A stretch of 64,000 bases of DNA from Peterkaempfera bronchialis. GTDB lineage: Bacteria > Actinomycetota > Actinomycetes > Streptomycetales > Streptomycetaceae. The number at the start of each line of letters is the position of its first letter. Positions within the stretch are counted from its first letter, which is position 1. The stretch spans positions 4,650,001 through 4,714,000 of the forward strand of contig NZ_CP031264.1 of the NCBI RefSeq assembly GCF_003258605.2, given 5' to 3'. Under the pieces are notes generated by a model. The model was not told the origin of the DNA, ran no database searches, and saw only the letters and a program-made list of their open reading frames with translations. A program made the position numbers and the translations under genes. Of the stretch, positions 52,325 through 63,757 are shown piece after piece.

Positions 52325-54235
52325 CTAGACCAGGCTCTCCCGCCAGGCCTGGTGCAGATCGGCGAAGCGGCCGGCGGAGCCGATCAGCTCGGCGGGGGAG
52401 CCGTCCTCGATGACCCGGCCCTGGTCCATCACCAGGACCCGGTCGGCGATCTCCACCGTGGAGAGCCGATGGGCGATGATCACCGCTGTGCGACCGGCCA
52501 GCACCGTGCGCATGGCCTCCTGGACGGCCCGCTCACCGGGGACGTCCAGCGAGGAGGTGGCCTCGTCCAGGATGAGCACGGCCGGGTCGGCGAGCAGGGC
52601 GCGGGCGAAGGCGACCAGCTGCCGCTGGCCGGCCGAGATCCGGCCGCCGCGCTTGCGGACATCGGTGTCATAGCCCTCCGGCAGGGCGGCGATGAAGTCA
52701 TGGGCGCCGATGGCCCGCGCCGCCTGCTCCACCTGTTCCCGGCTGGCCCCGGGACGGCCGACCGCGATGTTGTCGGCCACCGTCCCGGAGAAGAGGAAGG
52801 ACTCCTGGGTGACCATCACCACGCCGCGCCGCAGGTCCGGGGTGGCGAGGTGGCGCAGGTCCACGCCGTCCAGGGTGACCCGGCCGCCGGTGGGGTCGTA
52901 GAACCGGGCCAGCAGCTTCGCCAGGGTGGACTTCCCGGCGCCGGTGGCGCCGACCACCGCGACGGTCTGCCCGGCGGGCAGCAGCAGGTCGAGCGGGGGC
53001 AGCACCTCCTTGCCGGTGCGGTAGGCGAAGGAGACGCCGTCGAAGACCACCTCGCGGCCCCGGGCGGCGGCCTCGGCCCGTTCGGGCAGCGGCACCGGAT
53101 CGGACGGCTCGGCGACGGTGGGCTCATGGGCCAGCAGCCCGGCGATCTTCTCCAGCGCCGCCGAGGCCGACTGGTAGCTGTTGAGGAACATCGCCAACTG
53201 GTCGATGGGGTCGTACAGCCGCCGCAGATAGAGCACGGACGCGGCCAGCACCCCCAGCTGGAGGCTGCCGTCGGTGACCAGGTAGGCGCCCCACAGCACC
53301 ACCCCGGTGAGCCACACATTGGCGGTGGCGCGGGCGGTGGCGACAAAGCGGGCCATCTCCAGCATGCCGTCCGCATTGGCCTTGGCATACAAGGAGTTGA
53401 CGGTGGCGAAGGCCGCGTCATTGGCCCGCTCGCGGCGGAACGCCTGAACCGGCCGGATACCGTTCATGGTCTCGGTGAAGCGGACGATCACCGTGGCGAC
53501 CGCGGTGCGCGAGGTCCGGTAGACCTTGCGCGAGCGGCGGCGGAAGGACCGGGCGAGCAGGAACATCGGCAGGAAGGAGGCCAGCGAGGCCAGGCCGAGG
53601 CGCCAGTCCATGACCAGCAGCAGCACCGAGACATAGGTCACCGAGAGCGCCACCGCCAGCAGCTCCTGCAACCCCTCGTTGAGCAGCTCCCGCAGGGCGT
53701 CCACATCGCTGGTCGCCCGGGAGATGATCCGGCCGGAGGTGTAGCGCTCGTGGAAGTCCAGGCTGAGCCGCTGGGCGTGCCGGAAGATGCGGCCTCGCAG
53801 GTCCAGCAGGATGTCCTGGTTGATCCGGCCGGAGATCCGGATGAAGGCGCGCTGGAGCAGCGTGCCGAGCAGGGCGCAGCCCAGATAGGCGGCGGTGACG
53901 GCGATCAGCGGGCCGGAGTCGTGGTCGCGCAGCGCGGGGATGGCCCGGTCGATGGCGACCGCCACCAGCAGCGGCCCGGCCTGGAGCGCGGCCTGCTCGA
54001 CCAGGATCAGCAGCATGGCGGTGGCGATCCGCCGCCGGTGCGGGCCCATCAGGGAGAGCAGCAGGGCCCGGGGTGCTCCGACCGGGACGGGGATGTCCTC
54101 GTCCTCCGGGGTCGACCCGCCGGGCGCGGGCGCCGTGGCGATGGATACGCCGGGAGGGGCGCCGGGAGGGGCGTGCGGAGGAGCGTAGGGCTCGGCCGGG
54201 AGGGCGTCCTGCTCCGAGTCGGTGGCGGAGGTCAT
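52325..54235 (-). CDS. ABC exporter, half-transporter B (canonical ATPase, altered signature)
   Basis: The 636-aa protein has a Pro-rich N-terminus with APPHAPPGAPPG, six membrane helices (about 60-350) and a C-terminal ATPase domain. That domain has Walker A GATGAGKST, Walker B VLILDEATSSLD with catalytic Glu and an altered signature ISAGQR. Its ATG overlaps the stop of the partner gene (ATGA). The partner has the opposite defect, so the two form a heterodimer with one good and one degenerate ATP site, as in TM287/288 or BmrCD. Substrate unknown, likely lipophilic drug or lipid. Confidence 0.93.
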   Translation of the reverse strand: MTSATDSEQDALPAEPYAPPHAPPGAPPGVSIATAPAPGGSTPEDEDIPVPVGAPRALLLSLMGPHRRRIATAMLLILVEQAALQAGPLLVAVAIDRAIPALRDHDSGPLIAVTAAYLGCALLGTLLQRAFIRISGRINQDILLDLRGRIFRHAQRLSLDFHERYTSGRIISRATSDVDALRELLNEGLQELLAVALSVTYVSVLLLVMDWRLGLASLASFLPMFLLARSFRRRSRKVYRTSRTAVATVIVRFTETMNGIRPVQAFRRERANDAAFATVNSLYAKANADGMLEMARFVATARATANVWLTGVVLWGAYLVTDGSLQLGVLAASVLYLRRLYDPIDQLAMFLNSYQSASAALEKIAGLLAHEPTVAEPSDPVPLPERAEAAARGREVVFDGVSFAYRTGKEVLPPLDLLLPAGQTVAVVGATGAGKSTLAKLLARFYDPTGGRVTLDGVDLRHLATPDLRRGVVMVTQESFLFSGTVADNIAVGRPGASREQVEQAARAIGAHDFIAALPEGYDTDVRKRGGRISAGQRQLVAFARALLADPAVLILDEATSSLDVPGERAVQEAMRTVLAGRTAVIIAHRLSTVEIADRVLVMDQGRVIEDGSPAELIGSAGRFADLHQAWRESLV

Positions 54236-56052
54236 CGGGCGGTGCTCCCTTCGCGGACCCGGTCGGCCGGGTCGCCGGACATCAGCTCGCGGTAGGCCGG
54301 GCAGGACTCCAGCAGCTCCTGGTGGGTGCCGACCGCGCTGATCCGGCCGTCGGCCAGCAGGGCCACCCGGTCGGCGAGCAGCACGGTGCTCGGCCGGTGC
54401 GCCACCACCAGGGCGGTGGTACCGGCGAGCACCTGCCGTAGCGCGTTCTCCACCAGGGCCTCGGTGTGTACGTCCAGGGCGGACAGCGGGTCGTCCAGGA
54501 CCAGGAACCCGGGGCTGCCGACCACGGCGCGGGCCAGCGCCAGCCGCTGGCGCTGGCCGCCGGAGAGGCTGAGGCCCTGCTCGCCGACCTGGGTGTCCAC
54601 CCCTTCGGGCAGCCGGCGGGTGAAGTCCGCCTGGGCGGTGTCCAGGGCCCGCTCCAGCGCCTGCGGCCCGGCCTCGGGGGCGCCCATCAGCACGTTCTCC
54701 CGTACCGAGGCGGAGAACAGGGTGGGCTCCTCGAAGGCCACCGCCACCAGTTCGCGCAGCCGCTGCCGGGGCAGGTCGCGGATGTCGGTGCCGTCCAGGG
54801 TGATGGTGCCTGCGGTGGCGTCGTACAGCCGGGGGAGCAGCGCGGTGAGTGTGGTCTTGCCGCTGCCGGTGGCGCCCACCAGCGCCATCGTCTCGCCGGG
54901 CCGGATGTGCAGATCGACACCGCGCAGCAGGTCGGGGGTGTCCGGCGGGGCGTCCGGGTAGCGGAAGCCGACCCCGGTGAAGCGGATGCCGTCGGGCTCG
55001 GCGCCCTCCGGCCGCAGGTCGGTACGGGGGGTGTCCTGCTCCTCGGCCGGCCGGGCGTCCATCACCTCGAAGAACCGGTCGGAAGCGGTCGCCGCCTCAT
55101 TGCTGTACGCCAGCAGCCAGCCCAGCGACTCCACCGGCCAGCGCAGTGCCAGCGCGGTGGAGAGGAAGGCGACCAGGGTGCCTGCGGTGAGGTGGCCGTG
55201 GGCGACCAGGACGCAGCCCACGCAGAGCGCCACGCCCAGGGCGAGCTCGGGCAGGCCGACGATCACCGCCCACAGGTCGGCCAGCAGCCGCGCCTTGCGC
55301 AGTTCGGTGGAGCGCAGCTCGCGCGCCTGGTCGCGGAAGCGCCGGGCCATGGTGCGGTGGCGGCCGAACGCCTTGAGGATGCGGATGCCGAGCACCGACT
55401 CCTCCATCACCGTGGCCAGGTCGCCGATCTGGTCCTGGGCCCGGCGGGCGACCGAGCTGTACCGCGCCTCGAAGAAGGAGCAGAGCACCACCAGCGGGGC
55501 GGCGGGGAGCACCAGGATCAGGCCCAGCCGCCAGTCCAGCGAGAACATGATGGCGACTCCGGTGAGGAAGGTCGCGGAGTTGACGATCAGGAAGACCAGC
55601 GCGAAGGCCAGGAAGAGCCGCAGGGTGAAGAGGTCCGACGTGGCCCGGGAGAGCAGCTGCCCCGACGCCCAGCGGTCGTGGAAGGAGACCGGCAGCCGCT
55701 GCAACCGGGCGTAGAGGTCGCCGCGCAGGGTGCGCTCCACCCGGGAGAGCGGACGGGCGACCAGCCACCGCCGCACGCCGAAGAGACCGGCCTCGGTCAG
55801 CCCCAGCAGCAGGAGCAGCCCGGCCGGCGGCCAGAGCGCGGCCGTGTCGTGGTGGGCGACCGGCCCGTCCACGATCCGCCGCAGCACCAGCGGCACCAGC
55901 AGCGCCGCGCAGGAGGCGAGCAGGGCGGCGCAGACGGAGCCCGCGAGGAACCAGCGCACCGGCCGGACGTAGGGCCACAGGCGCAGCAGCGAGCGTACGG
56001 CGGAGCGTTTCGGGACGGGGTGCGGAGCGGGGGCGAGGGTGTGTTCGGGCAT
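54232..56052 (-). CDS. ABC exporter, half-transporter A (degenerate ATPase)
   Basis: The 606-aa protein has six membrane helices (about 35-320) and an ATPase domain with Walker A GATGSGKTT and a canonical signature LSGGQRQR. Walker B is FLVLDDPLSALD, so the catalytic Glu is Asp, and this site should hydrolyse ATP poorly. It is the first gene of the pair. There is no ribosome site before the ATG, and TACGCT lies eight bases upstream, so a leaderless start is possible. About 140 bp separate it from the anti-sigma gene upstream. Confidence 0.92.
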   Translation of the reverse strand: MPEHTLAPAPHPVPKRSAVRSLLRLWPYVRPVRWFLAGSVCAALLASCAALLVPLVLRRIVDGPVAHHDTAALWPPAGLLLLLGLTEAGLFGVRRWLVARPLSRVERTLRGDLYARLQRLPVSFHDRWASGQLLSRATSDLFTLRLFLAFALVFLIVNSATFLTGVAIMFSLDWRLGLILVLPAAPLVVLCSFFEARYSSVARRAQDQIGDLATVMEESVLGIRILKAFGRHRTMARRFRDQARELRSTELRKARLLADLWAVIVGLPELALGVALCVGCVLVAHGHLTAGTLVAFLSTALALRWPVESLGWLLAYSNEAATASDRFFEVMDARPAEEQDTPRTDLRPEGAEPDGIRFTGVGFRYPDAPPDTPDLLRGVDLHIRPGETMALVGATGSGKTTLTALLPRLYDATAGTITLDGTDIRDLPRQRLRELVAVAFEEPTLFSASVRENVLMGAPEAGPQALERALDTAQADFTRRLPEGVDTQVGEQGLSLSGGQRQRLALARAVVGSPGFLVLDDPLSALDVHTEALVENALRQVLAGTTALVVAHRPSTVLLADRVALLADGRISAVGTHQELLESCPAYRELMSGDPADRVREGSTAR

Positions 56053-56097
56053 CGTTCGCGAGCGTACGACTCACCACTGACAACCACATCCGGTTTT

Positions 56098-56129
56098 TCC
56101 GGGGGCCCGTCCCAGGGCCCGCCCCCGGA
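56098..56129 (-). terminator. GC hairpin after the anti-sigma gene
   Basis: TCCGGGGG pairs with CCCCCGGA at the two ends and GGGCCC elements lie inside (56098-56129). It lies past the anti-sigma stop on the minus strand. A T-run lies on the plus strand side only, so direction is uncertain. Confidence 0.45.
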
Positions 56130-56192
56130 CAGCACGATAGGCCGGGACGGCTTCGCCATCCCGGTGTGCTGCATCCCAAGTGCGCTGGGGCG

Positions 56193-56978
56193 TTACCTGT
56201 TAGGCGTCAGCTCCACCAGCCGCCTGCCGGAGTCGGACACGATGTCGATGCTGCTGATGTCCTCCGGCCGGGCCGAGGTGGAGGCGGGCACCGCCGCCGT
56301 GTCCGCGTAGCCCGACGCCCAGGTGCCGCCGGTCTCCGTCCGGCCGTCCCGGGTGTGCACCACCATGGAGCAGCGGATGCCCTGCGGCAGCCCGTTCAGC
56401 GTCAGCTCCACCTGGGTGCCCCACGCCTTGCGTACCAGCCCGGCGGTGGCGGCGACATGGGTGGTGGCGTCGGTCGCCTTCAGCGTCGCCGCCACCGGCT
56501 GGGCGGTGGGTCCGTCGGCGCGGGTCACCCCGAGGTAGACCGCCGCTCCGGTGGCGCAGGCGGCCACCGCCACCGAGGCGGCGGTGAGCAGCCGCCGGGC
56601 CTGGCCCTCCCGGCGGTGCGACACCGGGACCACCGGCGGCGGTGCCTCCTCCGGCTGCGGCGGGCGCGGCTCGTACGGCGACGGGACCCCGCGCCCGGTG
56701 GGGCGGAAGGGGTCCCAGCCCGGCGGCGCCGCCGGCTCCTGCGGCGGCACGGTCCGGGTGGCGGCCGCCACCCGGGGGACCGCCTCGGCCGCGGCGGCGG
56801 TCTCCGGCATCTCCTCGAACGGCGTGTGCCGCAGCAGCCCGGGCAGCGGGGCGAGCTGGACCAGCTCGTCCCGGCAGCGCGGGCAGTCGGCGAGATGCCC
56901 TTCGAGCGCCGTGCGCTCCCCGCCGTCGAGCGCTCCGAGCAGATAGGCGCCCAGAGACACGCTCTCCTGGCACGTCAT
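56193..56978 (-). CDS. Zinc-binding membrane anti-sigma factor
   Basis: The 261-aa protein has an N-terminal zf-HC2/ZAS domain with Cys3 and the HxxxCxxC motif (His28, Cys32, Cys35 in GHLADCPRC). A long Pro-rich cytoplasmic linker leads to one membrane helix (about 130-150, LLTAASVAVAACATGAAVYLG) and an extracytoplasmic beta domain with one Cys. It should bind the ECF sigma factor encoded just upstream, whose stop overlaps its ATG (ATGA). The signal is probably sensed outside the membrane by the C-terminal domain. Confidence 0.92.
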   Translation of the reverse strand: MTCQESVSLGAYLLGALDGGERTALEGHLADCPRCRDELVQLAPLPGLLRHTPFEEMPETAAAAEAVPRVAAATRTVPPQEPAAPPGWDPFRPTGRGVPSPYEPRPPQPEEAPPPVVPVSHRREGQARRLLTAASVAVAACATGAAVYLGVTRADGPTAQPVAATLKATDATTHVAATAGLVRKAWGTQVELTLNGLPQGIRCSMVVHTRDGRTETGGTWASGYADTAAVPASTSARPEDISSIDIVSDSGRRLVELTPNR

Positions 56979-57514
56979 GGTGCTGTCACCCCTCGCTCCT
57001 CCAGCACGTTCCGCAGTGCGCGCAGCGCGTAGTAGCAGCGCGACTTGACCGTCCCGGCGGGTATACCCAGATGCTGGGCGGCCTCAGCCACCGTACGCCG
57101 CAGGTAGTACACCTGGATCAGGACCGCGCGGTGGTCCGGCCGCAGCCCGCGCAGCGCCTCCGCCATCTGCCAGCTCTCCAGCATCCGGTCCAGCTCGTCC
57201 TCGCCGCGTCCGGGCGGCTCCTCCTCGCCGAGCGGGCTCTCCTGCGGCCGTGCCTGGGTCCGGCGGAAGGCGGAGACCACCAGGTTGTGGGCGACCGTGT
57301 GGAGCCACGGCCCGGCCCGCTCCGGGTCCAGGGTGGCCCGGTGCTGCCACGCCCGCAGGAACGTCTCCTGCACCAGGTCCTCCGCCCGCTGGTAGTCGCC
57401 GTGCAGCAGGCGCAGGACGTGGCCCAGGACCGAGCGTCCGTACCGTGCGTACAGGGCACGCACCCACTCCGAGTCGCTGTGGGCCGTCGTCGTTGCTGTG
57501 ATTGTCTGCTGCAT
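56975..57514 (-). CDS. ECF sigma factor, probably autoregulated
   Basis: The 179-aa RNA polymerase sigma-70 ECF subunit has region 2 (SVLGHVLRLLHGDYQRAEDLVQETFLRAWQH, with the WLHTVAHNLVVSAFRR DNA-melting part) and region 4 (LRGLRPDHRAVLIQVYYLRRTVAEAAQHLGIPAGTVKSR). It is cotranslated with its zinc anti-sigma factor. The promoter motif GAACC-N16-CGTAC sits seven bases before its ATG and fits self-activation. The regulon is unknown; the exporter downstream and glgX upstream are candidates by position. Confidence 0.94.
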   Translation of the reverse strand: MQQTITATTTAHSDSEWVRALYARYGRSVLGHVLRLLHGDYQRAEDLVQETFLRAWQHRATLDPERAGPWLHTVAHNLVVSAFRRTQARPQESPLGEEEPPGRGEDELDRMLESWQMAEALRGLRPDHRAVLIQVYYLRRTVAEAAQHLGIPAGTVKSRCYYALRALRNVLEERGVTAP

Positions 57515-57521
57515 GGGTCCA

Positions 57522-57547
57522 GTACGCCCGGTGCGGCGGGACGGTTC
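57522..57547 (-). promoter_or_regulatory. ECF-type promoter of the sigma factor gene
   Basis: On the minus strand GAACC (57547-57543), a 16-base spacer and CGTAC (57526-57522) match the general ECF promoter form. CGTAC ends seven bases before the ATG, so the message would be leaderless or nearly so. Confidence 0.65.
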
Positions 57548-57588
57548 AAGGCACCCTAGATTCCCTTAAGGATGACCTGAGGCTGCGG

Positions 57589-59886
<2,298 letters not shown>

Positions 59887-60124
59887 GGCGCACCCTCCCA
59901 GCGCGGGGCGTCCCGTGCCCCGTAACCTCTTGTCTCCCCAGAACGGGGGCGGCTGTCACGCACGGAATCCGGCAGCGACCCTCCGTGAACGCCCTGCCGC
60001 TTTGGGTGACGCCGCCGTGTCCCCTGCGGGCGGCGGCTCGTTGGGCCGGACGCCGGGGCATCGCGCCCGGCGCGGCCGGCACCAGCGGGATCGGCCGTCC
60101 GAGGGAGTCCAGGGAGGGGCCGGG

Positions 60125-61336
60125 ATGCAGCTCGGAAGTACCGTGCGGCGCAGCCGCAGCGCGCGCGCCGCCGTCGGCGGGGCGCTGGTGGCCCTGGCGG
60201 CGCTGGCGGGATGCGGTCCCGTCGCTACCGGGGGCTCCTCCTCGGACGGCGTGCGGCTGCCCCGGGTGTCCCGCGCCGTGATCGCGATCACCCCCGCCGA
60301 CGGCGCCGCCGAGGTGCCGCCCACCGGCGCCGTCCGGGTCACCGCCACCCACGGCCGGCTGACCTCGGTACGGCTGGCCGACGACAGCGGGCACACCGTC
60401 CCCGGGCGGCTGACGCCCGGCGGCGCGGTCTGGGAGCCGGACGGCCGGCTGGCGCTCTCCACCCGCTACACCCTGGACGCGGTGGCCCGGGACCCGGAGG
60501 GTCTGGAGGCGGCCCGGCACGCGGCCTTCTCCACGCTGGTGCCCAAGCACACCTTTGTGGCCTTCTTCACACCCGAGGACGGCTCCACGGTCGGCGTCGG
60601 CATGCCCGTCTCCCTCCGCTTCACCCGGTCGATCACCGACCGTGCCGCCGTGGAGCGGGCGGTCCGGGTCTCCTCGGACCCGCCGGTGCCGGTCAGGCTG
60701 CACTGGTTCGGCGACCGGCGGCTGGACTTCCGGCCCAAGTTCTTCTGGAGCCCGGGCACCCGGGTGGTCCTCTCGCTGGGGCTCAGGGACCAGGAGGGCG
60801 CCCCCGGCGTGTACGGGGTGCAGGACAAGGAGGTGCGGTTCACCGTCGGCCGCTCCCAGGTCTCCACCGTGGACGTCGGCTCCCGCACCATGGTGGTCCG
60901 CCGTGGCGGGCACCTGCTGCGCACCATCCCGATCTCGGCCGGCAGCCCGCAGCACCCCACCTACAACGGCTATCTGGTGATCTCCGAGAAGTACGCGGTG
61001 ACCAGGATGAACTCCCACACCGTGGGCCTGGGCAGCGAGTACGACATCCCCGATGTGCCGCACGCCATGCGGCTGACCGGCTCCGGCACCTTCGTACACG
61101 GCAACTACTGGGCCGCCCCCTCGGTCTTCGGCACCCGGAACACCAGCCACGGCTGTGTGGGCCTGCCCGATGTCAAGGGCGGCGGGGCCAGGACGCCCGC
61201 CGGCTGGTTCTTCTCCCGCTCCCTGCTGGGGGACGTGGTGCGGGTGGTGGGCTCCGGCGACCGCACGGTCGCCCCCGACAACGGGCTGGGCGACTGGAAC
61301 CTGCCCTGGGCTCGCTGGAGCCCGCAGGGTAACTGA
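60125..61336 (+). CDS. Lipoprotein L,D-transpeptidase (first of two)
   Basis: The 403-aa product has a lipoprotein signal ending LAALAGC (Cys30). Two Ig-like beta domains follow (AVIAITPADGAAEVPPTGAVRVTA and HTFVAFFTPEDGSTVGVGMPVSLRF), then a YkuD catalytic domain. The active-site Cys is in HGNYW...NTSHGCVGL, where the usual Arg after GCV is Gly. The enzyme forms 3-3 cross-links in peptidoglycan from outside the membrane. GGGAGG precedes the ATG. The next gene is a closely related copy, and glgX is divergent. Confidence 0.93.
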   Translation: MQLGSTVRRSRSARAAVGGALVALAALAGCGPVATGGSSSDGVRLPRVSRAVIAITPADGAAEVPPTGAVRVTATHGRLTSVRLADDSGHTVPGRLTPGGAVWEPDGRLALSTRYTLDAVARDPEGLEAARHAAFSTLVPKHTFVAFFTPEDGSTVGVGMPVSLRFTRSITDRAAVERAVRVSSDPPVPVRLHWFGDRRLDFRPKFFWSPGTRVVLSLGLRDQEGAPGVYGVQDKEVRFTVGRSQVSTVDVGSRTMVVRRGGHLLRTIPISAGSPQHPTYNGYLVISEKYAVTRMNSHTVGLGSEYDIPDVPHAMRLTGSGTFVHGNYWAAPSVFGTRNTSHGCVGLPDVKGGGARTPAGWFFSRSLLGDVVRVVGSGDRTVAPDNGLGDWNLPWARWSPQGN

Positions 61337-61487
61337 CGCCCGGCCGTCTTCCCGCATCCCTCCCTGAACGCTTTCAGAACCTCCCGTTATCCTCGGAGAT
61401 CGCCTGCGCGAAAGATTCGCGGCCGATGCAACCGGAACCGCACCACAGCGTGTCTAGTGGAGTGGAAACCGGGAGGGGAGCACACAC

Positions 61488-62753
61488 GTGAAGCCGGAAC
61501 AGGCGGCACCCGCCGCGATACGCCCCAACGTCCTGAAGGGCGTACTGGCACTGCTGCTGGGGGCGCTGCTGGCGCTGGTCACGGCCTGCAGTTCCGGTGG
61601 TGCGAAGTCTCCGGACTCGGCCGCCGGTCAGCCGGGCGGCGACAAGGGCGCCAGCCAGGCCGACAAGGCCGCAGCCGAGAAGACCTCCGACGCCGTGGTG
61701 TCCATCACACCGAAGGACGGCGCCAGCAATGTGGCCACCCGTGACGGGCTCAAGGTGGCCGTCAGCAAGGGCAAGCTGACCTCGGTCAAGGTCACCTCGG
61801 AGAACGGCACCGCGGTCGAGGGCGCGATGGCCGCCGACGGCACCAGCTGGACCCCGTCCGACGTGCTGGGCACCGGAACCAAGTACACGGTCGAGGCGCA
61901 CGCCAAGGACGCCAAGGGCCTGGAGGCGGTGGAGAACTCCACCTTCACCACGCTGACCCCGGCCAACACCTTCATCGGGTACTTCAACACCGAGCAGGGC
62001 CAGACCTACGGCGTCGGCATGATCGTCTCGCTCAACTTCAACAAGGCGATCACCAACAAGAAGGACGTCCTGGACCACATCAGTGTGACCGCCAACCCGT
62101 CGGTGGACGTGGTCGGCCACTGGGTCGGCAACCAGCGGCTGGACTTCCGCCCGGCCGAGTACTGGGCGGCCGGCACCAAGGTCACGCTGCACCTGGGGCT
62201 CAACGGCGTCGAGGGCGCCCCCGGCGTCTACGGTGTGCAGTCCAAGGACGTGAAGTTCGAGATCGGCCGCTCCCAGGTCAGCCTGGTGGACGCGGAGAAG
62301 CACACCATGGTGATCAAGAAGAACGGCGCGGTCTCCCGGACCATCCCGATCTCGGCCGGCTCCCCGCAGAACACCACCTACAACGGCAAGATGGTGATCT
62401 CCGAGAAGTACGTCCAGACCCGGATGAACGGCGACTCGGTCGGCTTCAAGGGCGAGTACGACATCAAGGACGTGCCGCACGCCATGCGGCTGACCACGTC
62501 CGGCACCTTCATCCACGGCAACTACTGGGGCGCTCCCAGCATCTTCGGCTCCCAGAACACCAGCCACGGCTGCGTGGGCCTGCGTGACGCGCAGGGCGCC
62601 GGCGACCCCAACACCCCCGCCGCCTGGTTCTACGCCCACTCGCTGATCGGCGATGTGGTGCAGGTGGTGAACTCGCACGACCGCACCGTGGACCCGTTCA
62701 ACGGCATCAACGGCTGGAACATGTCCTGGTCGCAGTGGAAGGCCGAGAGCTGA
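61488..62753 (+). CDS. Lipoprotein L,D-transpeptidase (second of two)
   Basis: The 421-aa paralogue has the same order: lipobox LVTAC (Cys34), a short Ser/Gly/Lys linker, Ig-like domains (VVSITPKDGASNVATRDGLKVAV; NTFIGYFNTEQGQTYGVGMIVSLNF) and a YkuD domain. The active-site Cys is in HGNYW...NTSHGCVGL. The GTG has GGGAGGGGAG upstream. The 151-bp gap and separate ribosome site suggest it can be made independently. Its mature part is richer in Lys/Asn/Thr than the first copy, which is richer in Arg and Pro. Confidence 0.93.
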   Translation: MKPEQAAPAAIRPNVLKGVLALLLGALLALVTACSSGGAKSPDSAAGQPGGDKGASQADKAAAEKTSDAVVSITPKDGASNVATRDGLKVAVSKGKLTSVKVTSENGTAVEGAMAADGTSWTPSDVLGTGTKYTVEAHAKDAKGLEAVENSTFTTLTPANTFIGYFNTEQGQTYGVGMIVSLNFNKAITNKKDVLDHISVTANPSVDVVGHWVGNQRLDFRPAEYWAAGTKVTLHLGLNGVEGAPGVYGVQSKDVKFEIGRSQVSLVDAEKHTMVIKKNGAVSRTIPISAGSPQNTTYNGKMVISEKYVQTRMNGDSVGFKGEYDIKDVPHAMRLTTSGTFIHGNYWGAPSIFGSQNTSHGCVGLRDAQGAGDPNTPAAWFYAHSLIGDVVQVVNSHDRTVDPFNGINGWNMSWSQWKAES

Positions 62754-62774
62754 CCGACCTCCCCCCGCGCCACC

Positions 62775-62819
62775 GAGGCCCGGTCCCCAGGCACGCCACG
62801 TGCCCGGGGACCGGGCCTC
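62775..62819 (+). terminator. Strong terminator after the second L,D-transpeptidase
   Basis: A 20-bp stem with one A-C mismatch (62775-62794 with 62800-62819; GAGGCCCGGTCCCC arm) has a 5-base loop and tctcccg after it. It separates the transpeptidase from the enoyl-CoA hydratase gene. Confidence 0.8.
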
Positions 62820-62893
62820 TCCCGTACCGCACGCTAGGGTCGGCCCGGCAGCATCTCGCCTGACCACACCCTCACTGCCCACGGGAGGCCGCA

Positions 62894-63667
62894 ATGACGC
62901 GCACCGTCCACCTCGACGTCGAGGACGGCATCGGCACCATCCGCCTGGACCGCCCGCCGATGAACGCCCTGGACGCCGCGATGCAGGACCAGCTCCGCGA
63001 GGCCGCCGAGGAGGCGGCCCGCCGACCGGAGGTACGCACCGTCGTGCTGTGGGGCGGCGAGAAGGTCTTCGCCGCCGGCGCCGACATCAAGGAGATGCAG
63101 GCCATGTCGTACGCCGACATGGCCGAGCGCGGCGCCCCGCTCCAGGAAGCCTTCACCGCCGTGGCCCGCATCCCCAAGCCGGTGGTGGCCGCCGTGACCG
63201 GCTACGCCCTGGGCGGCGGCTGCGAGCTGGCCCTCTGCGCCGACATCCGGATCGCGGCGGAGAACGCCCGGCTCGGCCAGCCGGAGATCCTGCTCGGGCT
63301 GATCCCCGGCGCCGGGGGCACCCAGCGGCTGTCCCGGCTGGTCGGCCCCTCCCGGGCCAAGGACCTGATCTTCACCGGGCGGCAGGTGAAGGCCGACGAG
63401 GCGCTGCGCATCGGCCTGGTCGACCAGGTGGTGCCCGCCGAGGAGGTGTACGCCGCCGCTCGGGCCTGGGCCGCGCGGCTCGCCGCCGGACCGGCGCTGG
63501 CGCTGCGGGCGGCCAAGGAGGCCGTCGACCGGGGTCTGGAGACGGACCTCGACTCCGGCCTGGCCATCGAGCGCGGCCTCTTCGCGGGCCTCTTCGCCAC
63601 CGAGGACCGCGAGACCGGCATGCGCAGCTTTGTGGAGGAGGGGCCGGGCAAGGCGAAGTTCCGCTGA
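62894..63667 (+). CDS. Enoyl-CoA hydratase/isomerase family protein
   Basis: The 257-aa crotonase-fold enzyme has an oxyanion-hole region AAGADIKEM and the substrate-binding stretch VTGYALGGGCELALCADIRIA. The Glu-bearing GQPEILLGLIPGAGGTQRLSRLVG segment fits hydratase activity (2-enoyl-CoA to 3-hydroxyacyl-CoA). The C-terminal helix ends EEGPGKAKFR. GGGAGG precedes the ATG. It stands alone, without beta-oxidation partners, so the substrate is open. Confidence 0.93.
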   Translation: MTRTVHLDVEDGIGTIRLDRPPMNALDAAMQDQLREAAEEAARRPEVRTVVLWGGEKVFAAGADIKEMQAMSYADMAERGAPLQEAFTAVARIPKPVVAAVTGYALGGGCELALCADIRIAAENARLGQPEILLGLIPGAGGTQRLSRLVGPSRAKDLIFTGRQVKADEALRIGLVDQVVPAEEVYAAARAWAARLAAGPALALRAAKEAVDRGLETDLDSGLAIERGLFAGLFATEDRETGMRSFVEEGPGKAKFR

Positions 63668-63757
63668 CCGCGCCCGCTCTGCTGGTTGCGCTGTGTGACT
63701 AGTGATCCTTTCGCGGTTTGCCTCCCCGGGGGGCCCGAACCCGACATGATGGGGCGC

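Noticed and set aside
61385-61465. Sigma-E-type promoter (GGAAC...GTCT) before the second L,D-transpeptidase
   Set aside because: The spacing is 13 bases, not the 15-16 expected. The match is probably chance.
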